Source: JALORV01 sp963754065 (GTDB taxonomy: Bacteria; Pseudomonadota; Gammaproteobacteria; Burkholderiales; Burkholderiaceae_F). From it: a stretch of 64,000 nucleotides of DNA. Of the stretch, positions 52,456-59,813 are shown piece after piece. The notes below the pieces were generated by a model. It made no database searches and had not been told where the DNA came from. It saw nothing but the letters and a program-made list of their open reading frames with translations. How positions within the stretch are numbered: position 1 is the stretch's first letter; each line of letters starts with the position of its first letter. A program made the position numbers and the translations under genes. The DNA lies in contig CAVWFH010000039.1 of NCBI GenBank assembly GCA_963754065.1, positions 124,001-188,000 on the forward strand, in the 5' to 3' direction.

Positions 52456-52857
52456 TCAGCCGTGAGTCCAGTTCTCCAGACGCAAGCCGGGCACGCGCTT
52501 GAACTCGCGCTCGTTGTTGGTCACGAGCACCAGATCAAGCGCGAGCGCCTGAGCGGCGATCAGCAGATCCATCGGGCCGATCGGTCGGCCGCGCCGCTCG
52601 AGTTCCGCCCGCAAGCCACCGTAGGCGGCAGCAGCCTCGGCATCGAACGGGACGATCGTCAGCATCGACAGGAACGTCGCCAGTCGCTCGTGGTTGCGCG
52701 GCGAAGCGCTCTTGGCAGCGCCGAACGCGAGTTCGGCCATAACGACGGCCGAGATGCCGATGGCATCGGTGCGCAGGCGCTTGAATCGCGCCAGGACGCC
52801 CAGCGGTTGCTCGCGCAGGATGTAGATGCAGGTGTCGGTATCGAGCAGGTACTTCAT
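52456..52857 (-). CDS. vapC: VapC-type PIN-domain toxin
   Basis: A 133-residue PIN-domain ribonuclease, toxin of a type II toxin-antitoxin system that usually cuts tRNA or rRNA. The acidic catalytic set is visible: Asp 6 (YLLDTDTC), Glu 42 (VVMAELAFG), Asp 97 (IGPMDLLIAAQA), plus the TNNEREF end motif. Length is normal. The ATG overlaps the vapB stop by 4 bases, so the toxin is made after the antitoxin. It lies 40 bases upstream of dnaE2 in the same direction, inside the mutagenesis operon. Confidence 0.94.
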   Translation of the reverse strand: MKYLLDTDTCIYILREQPLGVLARFKRLRTDAIGISAVVMAELAFGAAKSASPRNHERLATFLSMLTIVPFDAEAAAAYGGLRAELERRGRPIGPMDLLIAAQALALDLVLVTNNEREFKRVPGLRLENWTHG

Positions 52858-53102
52858 TGGTTACCGAACAACGTATCGAGTGCCGGTCGCTGCTGCTGCT
52901 CGGGCTGTTCCCGCTCGGGCCACGGTTCGCCGCGGAACTCTGCCAGTGCAGCGAACCAGTCGGCCCACGAAGGCTTCTTCGGCAGCAGCATCACGGCGTT
53001 GCCGACGCGCCGGATATAGACCTCGTCGCCCTCGAAGCGGTACTCCTTCGGTAGGCGAACGGCCTGGCTGCGGCCGGTCTTGAAGAGCTTTGCGGTGTCC
53101 AT
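52854..53102 (-). CDS. vapB: VapB-type antitoxin (AbrB/SpoVT fold)
   Basis: An 82-residue antitoxin. The N-terminal swapped-hairpin DNA-binding domain reads AKLFKTGRSQAVRLPKEYRF; the middle is VYIRRVGNAVMLLPKKPSWA. The C-terminal part, rich in Glu, Gln and Pro, should wrap around VapC. The ATG at 53102 has AAGGAG 6 bases upstream; an upstream in-frame start is not conserved. It should repress its own promoter through the AT-rich region just upstream. Confidence 0.93.
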   Translation of the reverse strand: MDTAKLFKTGRSQAVRLPKEYRFEGDEVYIRRVGNAVMLLPKKPSWADWFAALAEFRGEPWPEREQPEQQQRPALDTLFGNQ

Positions 53103-53114
53103 GGTGGGCTCCTT

Positions 53115-53165
53115 GGTATATCTCAATGGTAGGTATCATATATATCACACCTGATTGGTGATGCA
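53115..53165 (-). promoter_or_regulatory. AT-rich promoter/operator region of vapBC
   Basis: The gap between imuB and vapB is strikingly AT-rich for this GC-rich window. It has TATA-like stretches (GATATATATGATACC and GAGATATACC on the minus strand), repeated GGTAT boxes and a CACC/GGTG inverted repeat at 53148-53160. These are the usual traits of an autoregulated toxin-antitoxin promoter. It may also drive dnaE2. Confidence 0.45.
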
Positions 53166-54699
53166 TCACGCAAACAGCCCGTGCAGGAACCAGCCGCGCG
53201 GGGCGGCGAGTTCGCGGTAGATCCACAGCCACTGGCCGCGCGTGTTGCGGGCGACAAAGTAGTCTCGGTGCACGGCGCGTGCGGGTGAGCCGGCAGCAGG
53301 GCCGGCGAGATCCCACCAGCCGCACTCGATGCGCTCGGGGCCGGTGACCAGCGTCAGCGGCTCGCGCTGGGGCGGCAACAGTGGCTGCTCGCCGTGCACC
53401 GGCAGCGGCTGCGGGGTCGGCAGCAACAGCAGCGGACGCGGCGCCGACGTGATCGACGGCGGCGCAGTGCGCGGCTCGTCACCGATGGCGATGGGCAGCG
53501 CGCGCCAGGCGCGCTCGGGCCGGTGATCGTCGACCGCCTGCAGCTGGAACACGCGTTCTGAGCCGAGCCGCGCGTGCAGCGTTTCTGCCAGCTGCAGCCA
53601 GTCCACGCCGACATCGCCGTCGTGCGCTGAAGGCGGCAGCAGGCTGGCGTTGAGCGCCGAGAAGGCGTGCAGCTGCTCGACCGTGAGTGCGAGCGTCAGC
53701 GCCGGGGCCGGCAGCTGCACGCGCGCCAGCCGTTCGCCGAGCAGCACCGCCAGCCGCTGCGCGTCGCGCTCCGGCGCCGCGAGCGCCAGAGTGATCATGG
53801 TCGGCGGGACAGCTATGCCGCGGCGCGCGCTGTGCGTGGCCGAAAACACGAGTTCGGTCGCGCCCGCATTGCGCCCGCGCAGGAAGCCTTCGAGCGAGGC
53901 GAGCAGCCGCCGCGCCGGGAACATCAGCTGCGCGGTCTCGCTGATGTCAGCTGGCAGCTCGATGCGTGCCGAAAAATGCTCGGGAGGTTCATAGAGAAGT
54001 TGGGGGGCACTGCGTACTCCGAGCGCGTGGTCGAGGTCGTCGAGCCGCCCCGCGCCGAAACGCCGCGCGAATGCATCACGCGGCAGCCGCAGCAGGTCGC
54101 CGATTGCCGACAGCCCGAGTGCACGCAGTGTCTCGTTTGTCGCTGCGTCCCATTCGAGAAACTCGATCGGCAGGCGCCGCAGGTCGTCCACCTGCGCGAG
54201 CGGGGGAAGGTCCGGCGAGGCGGCGTGCCGGCCCTGGCTTGCCTCTGCCAGCGCGAACACACGTGCGCAGCGCGGCGCGTCGGCGTAGGCGAATGCGGCG
54301 CGATAGCCGAGCGCGTCGAGGCCGGTGGTGATGCGCGCGATGCAGTCGGGCGCGACCGCCGAACAGCCGCTCGCTGCCACCGGTTTCGAGCAGCAGTCCG
54401 TCGGGCTGCAACACCACGTGCGACGAGAACTGGTAGGCCCAGCCGGCGAGTTCGGCGAGCGCGGCCTGTTCGCGTTCGACATTGCGTTCGAGCACGATCA
54501 GCTCGCGTGCCAGCGCCTGGGCGGCGGCGACTTTCATGCCCGGCGCCACGCCGGCCGCCTGCGCTGGCGCATTGCAGTGGATCACGACGAGACGCTGCGG
54601 CGGGCCTTCGACGATCGCCAGCGGCCCCATGCCGGGCAGTGCGCGCTCGGCCAGTTGCAGCGGCAGCGCGGGCAGGACGAGGGCGAGCCACAGGGCCAC
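53166..54699 (-). pseudogene. imuB: ImuB, inactive Y-family polymerase-like mutagenesis protein, one frameshift
   Basis: ImuB is a Y-family polymerase relative without polymerase activity that links ImuA, the sliding clamp and DnaE2. The N-terminal part starts at GTG 54699 (MALWLALVLPALPLQLAERA; NAPAQAAGVAPGMKVAAAQAL) and runs to LLLETGGSERLFGGRA. At 54348-54350 (GGG on the plus strand) one base too many shifts the frame; the match continues as DCIARITTGLDALGYRAAFA and runs to the stop at 53166. Joined, it is about 510 residues, normal for ImuB. The catalytic acids of true Y-polymerases are absent, as usual for ImuB. If the shift is real the mutasome is broken; a homopolymer sequencing error is equally possible. 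Confidence 0.88.
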
Positions 54700-54757
54700 G
54701 GTGCAGCGCGGGCGGGTGCCCGCCGAAGCTCAGGGAAGTGGCATCAGGCCAATGCGA

Positions 54758-55570
54758 TCAGGCCAGCAGCTCGTCCATCGGACGCTGCGTGTCGAGCAGC
54801 GCGGACGACGCCGGCAGTACGCGCGGTGCGGTGTCGGCTTCGACGCGCGCGCTTTCCCAGTGTGCGGGACGCAGTGCGAGCGTGATCGGTTCGAGCAGCG
54901 GGCGGCCGCGCCGCTTCAGCAGTGTCACCTGCAGCCGCGTGCCGACGCTCGCCAGCAGCAGGCGCAATACCGCGGGCGAGGGCGCCTGCGCATGGCGCGT
55001 GGTGCGCAACACGAAGGCGAGCGCCTGGTGCCGCTGCGCCAGCAGATGCAGGCGGCGCAGCGCGCGGAAGTCACCGTCGCCGGTCCCGCTGGCCGACGGC
55101 AGCCAGCCGACCACTGCGCCGAGATGGCGCGCGCGCAGCGACTGCTCGACCGCCCACAGGCCCTCGCGCGGCGTGGCCGGCTTGACGAAGATCGTGCGCG
55201 CGAGATCGAGCCCTGCGGTGGCGAGCGCCGGTGCATAGGGAATCGTCTGTACCTCGGACGCATGGGACACGGCGGCCCGTGCAGACGAGGCGTCCACCGG
55301 CAGTACCCACACCGTGCAGCGGCGCGCCTGCGCGAGCTGCGCCAGCGCCGGCGCCAGCAGCGACAGTTCGCCGATGCCGGCGTTGTCGGTCAGCAGTTCG
55401 ATCAGCTGCCCCTGCGGCCAGCCGCCGCCCGGCAGTTCACGGTCGAGTTCGGCAAAGCCGCTGGCGAGCGTCGGGCCGCAGGCTTCGTCGGCGGGGCGCT
55501 CGTCGCCGCGCCACAGGGACGCACCGCCGGCGGTGTGCAACAGGGAAAGCAACTCCGTGGCCGCACGCAT
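54758..55570 (-). CDS. imuA: ImuA, RecA/SulA-like translesion synthesis protein
   Basis: A 270-residue ImuA protein (SulA-like, RecA fold) of the imuA-imuB-dnaE2 mutagenesis set. Marks are TLASGFAELDRELPGGGWPQ near residue 34, LTDNAGIGELSLLAPALAQL and the later FVKPATPREGLWAVEQSL block. It lies 79 bases downstream of lexA and 58 bases upstream of imuB on the same strand. There is no LexA box in front of it, so it is probably expressed from the lexA promoter. Confidence 0.93.
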   Translation of the reverse strand: MRAATELLSLLHTAGGASLWRGDERPADEACGPTLASGFAELDRELPGGGWPQGQLIELLTDNAGIGELSLLAPALAQLAQARRCTVWVLPVDASSARAAVSHASEVQTIPYAPALATAGLDLARTIFVKPATPREGLWAVEQSLRARHLGAVVGWLPSASGTGDGDFRALRRLHLLAQRHQALAFVLRTTRHAQAPSPAVLRLLLASVGTRLQVTLLKRRGRPLLEPITLALRPAHWESARVEADTAPRVLPASSALLDTQRPMDELLA

Positions 55571-55648
55571 GTGCGCCCTCCTGAAAAAGTGGAGCGGGTG
55601 GGTGTTAGGGGATCGAGGCGGCGCCCGAAGCAGGGAGCAGAACCCGCG

Positions 55649-56296
55649 TCAGAGCGCCGGTCGTATGACCCCGACGGCAATGCCCTCGATCGCGAACGGC
55701 TCGCGCCGCAGGTCGACGATGATCGGCGCGAAATCCGGGTTCTCGGCGATCAATTCTGCGCGCGCGCCTTTCAGCTTCAGGCGCTTGACCGTGACGTCGT
55801 CACCGAGGCGCGCCACGACGATCTGCCCCGAGTTCGCCTGCGCGCGCTTGTGCACAGCGAGCCAGTCGCCGTCGAGGATGCCGGCGTCGCGCATGCTCAT
55901 GCCGCGTACTTCGAGCAGGTAATCGGCGCGCGGCTTGAAGGTGTCCGGGTCGACCGCTGGGTGCGCGAGCACGTTTTCCTGCGCCAGCAGCGGACTGCCT
56001 GCAGCGACCTTGCCGACGAGCGGCAGGCCCACTTCCTGCGCTGCGGCCATCAGCTCGCGCACGCTGTCCTTCAGGCGGATGCCACGCGAAGTGCCGGCGA
56101 CGAGCTCGATCAGCCCCTTTTTGGCGAGCGCCTGCAGGTGCTGCTCGGCCGCGTTGAGCGAGCGGAAGCCGAAGGCGCGCGCGATCTCGTCGCGCGTGGG
56201 CGGAGCGCCGCTCTCGGTGAGCGCCTGGCGGATGAACTCGAGGATCTCCGACTGGCGCGGGGTGATCGGCGGTGAAGCGGAAGAGGAGGTGACCAT
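55649..56296 (-). CDS. lexA: LexA repressor of the SOS response
   Basis: A 215-residue LexA. The winged HTH has TRDEIARAFGFRSLNAAEQH (about 34-53). The self-cleavage site is Ala 99-Gly 100 (KVAAGSPLLA), and the catalytic Ser 134 (RGMSMRDAGI) and Lys 171 (DVTVKRLKLKG) are in place. It should repress its own promoter through the box at 56320-56339 and be cleaved when RecA filaments form. Being at the head of imuA-imuB-dnaE2, it matches the lexA2-type arrangement of other proteobacteria. The ATG at 56296 is used; a TTG one codon earlier is in frame. Confidence 0.96.
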   Translation of the reverse strand: MVTSSSASPPITPRQSEILEFIRQALTESGAPPTRDEIARAFGFRSLNAAEQHLQALAKKGLIELVAGTSRGIRLKDSVRELMAAAQEVGLPLVGKVAAGSPLLAQENVLAHPAVDPDTFKPRADYLLEVRGMSMRDAGILDGDWLAVHKRAQANSGQIVVARLGDDVTVKRLKLKGARAELIAENPDFAPIIVDLRREPFAIEGIAVGVIRPAL

Positions 56297-56319
56297 CAAC
56301 AGGCTCCCAGGCGAAGAGT

Positions 56320-56339
56320 TACTGGAAATGTATACAGTA
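56320..56339 (-). promoter_or_regulatory. LexA (SOS) box upstream of lexA
   Basis: On the minus strand it reads TACTGTATACATTTCCAGTA, which matches the Escherichia coli-type 20-base SOS box (TACTG-N10-CAGTA) in all outer positions. It lies 24 bases ahead of the lexA ATG and would give autoregulation and SOS induction of the downstream imu genes. Confidence 0.88.
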
Positions 56340-56383
56340 CTGAACGGAATAGCAAGGGGCGGGCGGGATGGGAACCGCGACCG

Positions 56384-56417
56384 GTAGCCCGCCCGGAGCG
56401 CAGCGGGATACGGCGGC
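56384..56417 (+). repeat. GTAG-headed REP-like palindrome
   Basis: A GTAG tetranucleotide followed by an imperfect GC-rich palindrome (GCCCGCCCGGAGCGCAGCGG ... CGGCGG). It resembles the REP elements mobilised by RAYT transposases. Only one copy was noticed here. Confidence 0.35.
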
Positions 56418-56438
56418 TGGACAGGACGCCAGGTTGGC

Positions 56439-56496
56439 GCCTAACTTATCGTTCAAGAGCCGACACCTGATAGCGCGGCTTAACTCAACGTTGGGC
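56439..56496 (+). repeat. attC site A (orphan, left end of array)
   Basis: 58 bases. R'' is GCCTAAC at 56439-56445 and R' is GTTGGGC at 56490-56496, pairing at six of seven positions. The inner arms GTTCAAGAGCCG and CGGCTTAACTCAAC pair as L''/L' and are close to attC arms of aadA-type cassettes. No cassette gene precedes it, so it is the remnant of a lost cassette or the array boundary. Confidence 0.8.
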
Positions 56497-56532
56497 AGAG
56501 AAGAGCACCGCCCTCACAGAGAAGACACTCCC

Positions 56533-56994
56533 ATGAACAAAGTGACACCTTTCCTCATGTTCAACGACCAGCTCGAAGCGGCGATCGAGTTCTACACCGC
56601 GACGTTTCCGAACTCCGAAGTACGCAACGTCGCCCGCACGGGCAAGGACGGTCCCATCAGCTCCGCCGAGTTCGTCGTTGGTGGTCAACTCTTCAGGGGC
56701 TACAACGGAGGTCCGTACTTCAGCTTTTCTGAGGGGGTTTCGCTCTACGTGGACTGCGCGGATCAGGGTGAAGTGGATGAATACTGGGACAAGCTCGTGA
56801 AGGCAGGAGCGAAGCCCACGCAATGCGGTTGGATCAAAGACCCCTTCGGTCTCTCCTGGCAAATTGTCCCGAGACGATTCACCGAGCTGATCCGTGATCG
56901 GGACCCCAGGAAGGTGAAGGCTGTGATGGAAGCCATGATGACGATGGTGAAGCTCGACGTGGCTGAGCTCGAGAGAGCCTACAACGAGGCGTAG
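56533..56994 (+). CDS. VOC family protein (PhnB-like), cassette gene
   Basis: A 153-residue protein of the vicinal oxygen chelate superfamily, PhnB/3-demethylubiquinone-methyltransferase-like subgroup (VTPFLMFNDQLEAAIEFYTATF at the start; WIKDPFGLSWQIVPRRFTEL near residue 100). Such proteins are often annotated as glyoxalase-like; the function of this subgroup is mostly unknown. The last 35 residues form a helix with DPRKVKAVMEAMMTMVKLDV, as in close relatives. It is the first complete cassette, between attC sites A and B. Confidence 0.9.
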   Translation: MNKVTPFLMFNDQLEAAIEFYTATFPNSEVRNVARTGKDGPISSAEFVVGGQLFRGYNGGPYFSFSEGVSLYVDCADQGEVDEYWDKLVKAGAKPTQCGWIKDPFGLSWQIVPRRFTELIRDRDPRKVKAVMEAMMTMVKLDVAELERAYNEA

Positions 56995-57036
56995 CCGTGC
57001 TCGTCCAGTCAGATGCCCGAGCTTTCCATGAGTGCC

Positions 57037-57112
57037 GCCCAACAAGGTACTCGAGCCGATGTCGCCAAATTTTCTTACCCAAATTTGGCCCGGCTGAGTT
57101 TGGGCGTTAGTC
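57037..57112 (+). repeat. attC site B
   Basis: 76 bases. R'' is GCCCAAC (57037-57043) and R' is GTTAGTC (57106-57112). The L'' arm ACTCGAGCCG pairs with the L' arm CGGCTGAGT except for one unpaired G, the extrahelical base expected in attC. The loop is a strong stem (GCCAAATTT / AAATTTGGC). It lies after the VOC cassette gene. Confidence 0.8.
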
Positions 57113-57131
57113 GGCATAGGAATCACCGCGC

Positions 57132-57707
57132 ATGGCACACGACAGTCTCACGATCCGGCGTCTGGCGCCCGACTTGAAGGACGACTTCCTTCAATACTTC
57201 GAAGGCGCGGCGTTTGCGGACAACCCGAAGTGGAAGTCGTGCTACTGCCAGTTCCTCTACGTCGACCACTCCATCGTGAACTGGAGCACCCGCACCGCCG
57301 AAGAGAACCGTGTGGCAGCCTGCGATCGCATCGCCTGCAAGCGCATGCAGGGGTTACTGGCCTACCGCAATGGCCAGGTGGTCGGCTGGTGCAACGCCGC
57401 GCCACGGGTACTTCTCGATTCCTTTGCCGACGAGCCGATCCCGGACGCAGAACACGTAGGTCAGATCACCTGCTTTGTGGTCGCTCGCGACCATCGGCGC
57501 ACCGGTGTAGCGCGTGCGCTCCTCGAGGAGGCTTGCGCCATGTTGCGCGAGCAAGGCTTTCGGGTAGCAGAGGCCAATCCTTCGCGCGATGCCACCTCCG
57601 ACGCGGAGAACCACTTCGGTCCGCTCTCGCTGTACCTGTCCTCGGGCTTCTCAGTCGTCAAGGAGCAGGACGACGGGCTCGTCGTGGTGCGTCGTTCACT
57701 CCTATAG
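57132..57707 (+). CDS. GNAT family N-acetyltransferase, cassette gene
   Basis: A 191-residue GNAT acetyltransferase. The N-terminal part has CYCQFLYVDHSIVNWS, typical of a subgroup of uncharacterised GNATs. The acetyl-CoA loop region is ITCFVVARDHRRTGVARALL (about 117-136), with the R-R-x-G-V-A signature. The C-terminal half ends LYLSSGFSVVKEQDDGLVVV. The start ATG lies 19 bases after attC B. Substrate unknown; could be an antibiotic, a small amine or a protein. Confidence 0.9.
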   Translation: MAHDSLTIRRLAPDLKDDFLQYFEGAAFADNPKWKSCYCQFLYVDHSIVNWSTRTAEENRVAACDRIACKRMQGLLAYRNGQVVGWCNAAPRVLLDSFADEPIPDAEHVGQITCFVVARDHRRTGVARALLEEACAMLREQGFRVAEANPSRDATSDAENHFGPLSLYLSSGFSVVKEQDDGLVVVRRSLL

Positions 57708-57753
57708 TTGCGGCGCACAGCCGGTGGGGGTCGCCTCAGCTCAAACGTCAGGC
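57701..57753 (+). repeat. Degenerate attC-like site C
   Basis: After the GNAT stop (TAG at 57705-57707) a short palindromic stretch ends in CTCAAACGTCAGGC, with GTCAGGC (57747-57753) one base different from the canonical GTTAGGC. The left heptamer is not recognisable. Confidence 0.4.
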
Positions 57754-57806
57754 GCGATGGAACCTTCCGCCGAGACCCACGACCGCGTTTCCAAGATGAG
57801 AGCACC

Positions 57807-58148
57807 ATGGCCAAATACCTGATCTCCTTCCCAAGCGCAGCGATGGTCGTGCCCGACGACGAGTGGGAGACTGTAGGCCGCGACTCGCACGCTGTGATCG
57901 ACGAAGCGAAGGCCGCCGGCGTCTACGTTTTCGGCGGCGGAATCGACGAAGACGTTCTGCCCGCGCTTGTCTCGGCCGACGGCGCGGTCGCCGAGGGCGG
58001 ATATCCGTGGGCCCCGCCGCTCAACGGCGGCTTTACGGTGCTCGAACTTCCCTCGCGCGAGGAGGCCGTCGCTTGGGCCGCGCGCATCGCTAAGGCGTGT
58101 CGGTGCAACCAAGAACTGCGGGTCTTCCAGTTCGACCCGCAGTCTTGA
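57807..58148 (+). CDS. YCII-related protein, cassette gene
   Basis: A 113-residue protein of the YCII/DGPF-like ferredoxin-fold group (MAKYLISFPSAAMVVPDDEW; AKAAGVYVFGGGIDEDVLPA; FTVLELPSREEAVAWAARIA). Members are small, cytoplasmic and of unknown function. The ATG at 57807 starts the conserved part. It lies between attC sites C and D. Confidence 0.82.
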   Translation: MAKYLISFPSAAMVVPDDEWETVGRDSHAVIDEAKAAGVYVFGGGIDEDVLPALVSADGAVAEGGYPWAPPLNGGFTVLELPSREEAVAWAARIAKACRCNQELRVFQFDPQS

Positions 58149-58185
58149 AGTAGATCTCCACCACGAGTCGCACCGGAGCGATGAC

Positions 58186-58269
58186 GCCTAACCCCTTGGT
58201 CAACACGGACGCCCCGAGTGCGCGGCTTCGCCTGCGCCGCGGGTCGCCGGTTAACTTCTTTCGTTGTGC
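58186..58269 (+). repeat. attC site D
   Basis: 84 bases. R'' is GCCTAAC (58186-58192); R' is GTTGTGC (58263-58269, two differences from GTTAGGC). The arms GTCAACACGGACG and GTCGCCGGTTAAC pair imperfectly as L''/L' around a GC-rich inner stem. Confidence 0.65.
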
Positions 58270-58290
58270 GACTTAAGGAAGGAGAGCAGT

Positions 58291-58707
58291 GTGATTGAGG
58301 CCCTCATTGGTGCATCGGTTGGTGTTCTTACCATTTTGTTCGCGCGATTCATTCGTGGGGAGCGTTGGTTGTATTCGTTGGGCCTACTCACTCTGCCTGG
58401 CCTCTACGCGTTGTTCGCCCTTCAAGCAGGCGAGCCGGCTGTGGGCGTCAAGGAATTGATTTACGGTGTTCCGTACATCGTCGTAGGCCTCGTTTTCGCG
58501 TTTGTTAGCGTCCGCCAGTCAGCAGTCGTGGTCGGTGTGTTTTGGCTTCTGCACGGGCTGTACGACCTGGTGCATAGTCAGCTCATCACAAACACTGGCG
58601 TTCCCGGTTGGTATCCGGTCTGGTGTTTTGCGGTTGATGTTGTTATCGGTTCGTATCTTCTGTGGCTGTCGCGGCGTGTTCCCGATGCAAATCTTCGCCA
58701 GGCTTAA
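58291..58707 (+). CDS. Small integral membrane protein, cassette gene
   Basis: A 138-residue protein with about four or five membrane helices (IEALIGASVGVLTILFARF; SLGLLTLPGLYALFALQAG; ELIYGVPYIVVGLVFAFV; VVVGVFWLLHGLYDLVHSQL; VWCFAVDVVIGSYLLWLS). The HGLYDLVHS segment with two His residues inside a helix is distinctive. The GTG at 58291 follows an AAGGAAGGAG ribosome site. Base composition is clearly less GC-rich than the backbone. No family was recognised. Confidence 0.8.
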   Translation: MIEALIGASVGVLTILFARFIRGERWLYSLGLLTLPGLYALFALQAGEPAVGVKELIYGVPYIVVGLVFAFVSVRQSAVVVGVFWLLHGLYDLVHSQLITNTGVPGWYPVWCFAVDVVIGSYLLWLSRRVPDANLRQA

Positions 58708-58776
58708 GTCGAAGCGTTGCCGCCTTGCGTATCTGCAGACGCCTAGATCTCGTTGGCTCTCATTCGAATCGGCGCC

Positions 58777-59217
58777 GTGAAGTTTCGCGAGATCACTGCC
58801 GACGACGTGCCAGCGCTCTTCTACGTTCGCCCGAGAACGCGCGAGAACGCGTTGACTCTCGAGGAGCTGCAACAGCTTGGCATTGACCCGCAGAGCGTCA
58901 CCGAAAGCCTCGGCCAGTCCACCAAGGGCTGGGTGTGCGACGACGCCGGCCGGGTCGTCGCGTTCTCTATGGCCGATCGCGCGACGGGAGAATTCCTGGT
59001 CATCGCCGTACTTCCGGAGTACGAAGGAAAGGGCGTCGGCGGCAAACTCATGGCCTTGGCGGAGGAATGGCTCGCGGCATCGGGATGCCAGCGAGCGTGG
59101 CTGACGACGGATCTCGATACCACGCTTCGCGCTTACGGCTTCTATCGCAAGCGGGGCTGGACCGACTGTAAGGTCGACAGAGGCCTGCGCTGGATGGAGC
59201 TGCGACTTGCTCGATGA
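58777..59217 (+). CDS. GNAT family N-acetyltransferase, cassette gene
   Basis: A 146-residue GNAT acetyltransferase (FREITADDVPALFYVRPRTR at the start). The acetyl-CoA loop is FLVIAVLPEYEGKGVGGKLM near residue 70 and the end LRAYGFYRKRGWTDCKVDRGL is typical. The GTG at 58777 is the likely start; a TTG at 58753 is possible. A stretch resembling an L'-R' half of an attC (GGCTTAAGTCGAAGCGTTGC, 58702-58721) lies between it and the membrane-protein cassette. Substrate unknown. Confidence 0.87.
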   Translation: MKFREITADDVPALFYVRPRTRENALTLEELQQLGIDPQSVTESLGQSTKGWVCDDAGRVVAFSMADRATGEFLVIAVLPEYEGKGVGGKLMALAEEWLAASGCQRAWLTTDLDTTLRAYGFYRKRGWTDCKVDRGLRWMELRLAR

Positions 59218-59813
59218 CAGTTAACAGGTCGTTCGAGCGGACCGGAGAACAGCAAGGGCAGCGTCTTGCCGCGGCACGGGCATCGAGCCAAGTTGCTCAA
59301 CTGGATAGCTAGACGGCCAACCAATCACGGTGCTGGTAAAGGTCCGGGCTCTCGCCTTGGCGCCGCAAGTGTCGCGGCATTCTCCCCGTCGGGAGCGCCG
59401 CTGGGTCAAGTTGGTCGGCGTGTAGCTTCATGCGGCGTCATCAGCTTGCCGAGCGCGCTCAGCGCCTGGACCGCAACCAATTCCAGCGAACCGCCGGGAG
59501 ACCTGCTAAACAACCGGCGGCTCGCCGTTGGACTCAAACGCGCCGATCGCGGCGCACCCAGGCGGCCGACCGGGTTGCTCGCCGAGTGGCGTGGCGCGAT
59601 CGACCATTTGCGCGCGCGACTATGTTGACCCCCGTCGAAGCGTTCATTCAAACTAACTGGCGTTGCAGCAGACGCCGCGTGAGGGTATTAGAGATCAATA
59701 GATGGATTGCGGACTTCCTGAGGCTCGTGTCGAATTTGACTAGTCTCGTTCGACGAGTAAGCAGGGCCGCGAAGTTTGCGGTTACCGACGCAAACTGAAT
59801 CCAGGAGAGAAAA
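59218..59813. other. 596-base stretch without a recognisable gene, starts with an attC half-site
   Basis: It opens with AGTTAAC followed by TCGTTCGAGCGGAC (59219-59244), which looks like the R''-L'' half of an attC belonging to the GNAT cassette; the right half is not found. The rest has open frames of about 80-120 codons on both strands, but none shows a protein family, a ribosome site or plausible composition. It may be an eroded cassette or a cassette without a gene. Confidence 0.45.

Noticed and set aside
55571..55648. A second LexA box in front of imuA
   Set aside because: No CTG-N10-CAG pattern with acceptable flanks was seen in this gap.
56297..56438. Possible attI site or integrase remnant between lexA and the first attC
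   Set aside because: I found the LexA box and a REP-like palindrome, but no integrase-like coding sequence and nothing that could be called attI with confidence.
59266..59628. A 120-codon frame in the gene-poor part of the cassette array
   Set aside because: No ribosome site, no family resemblance and an unlikely residue mix; left as part of an unassigned stretch.
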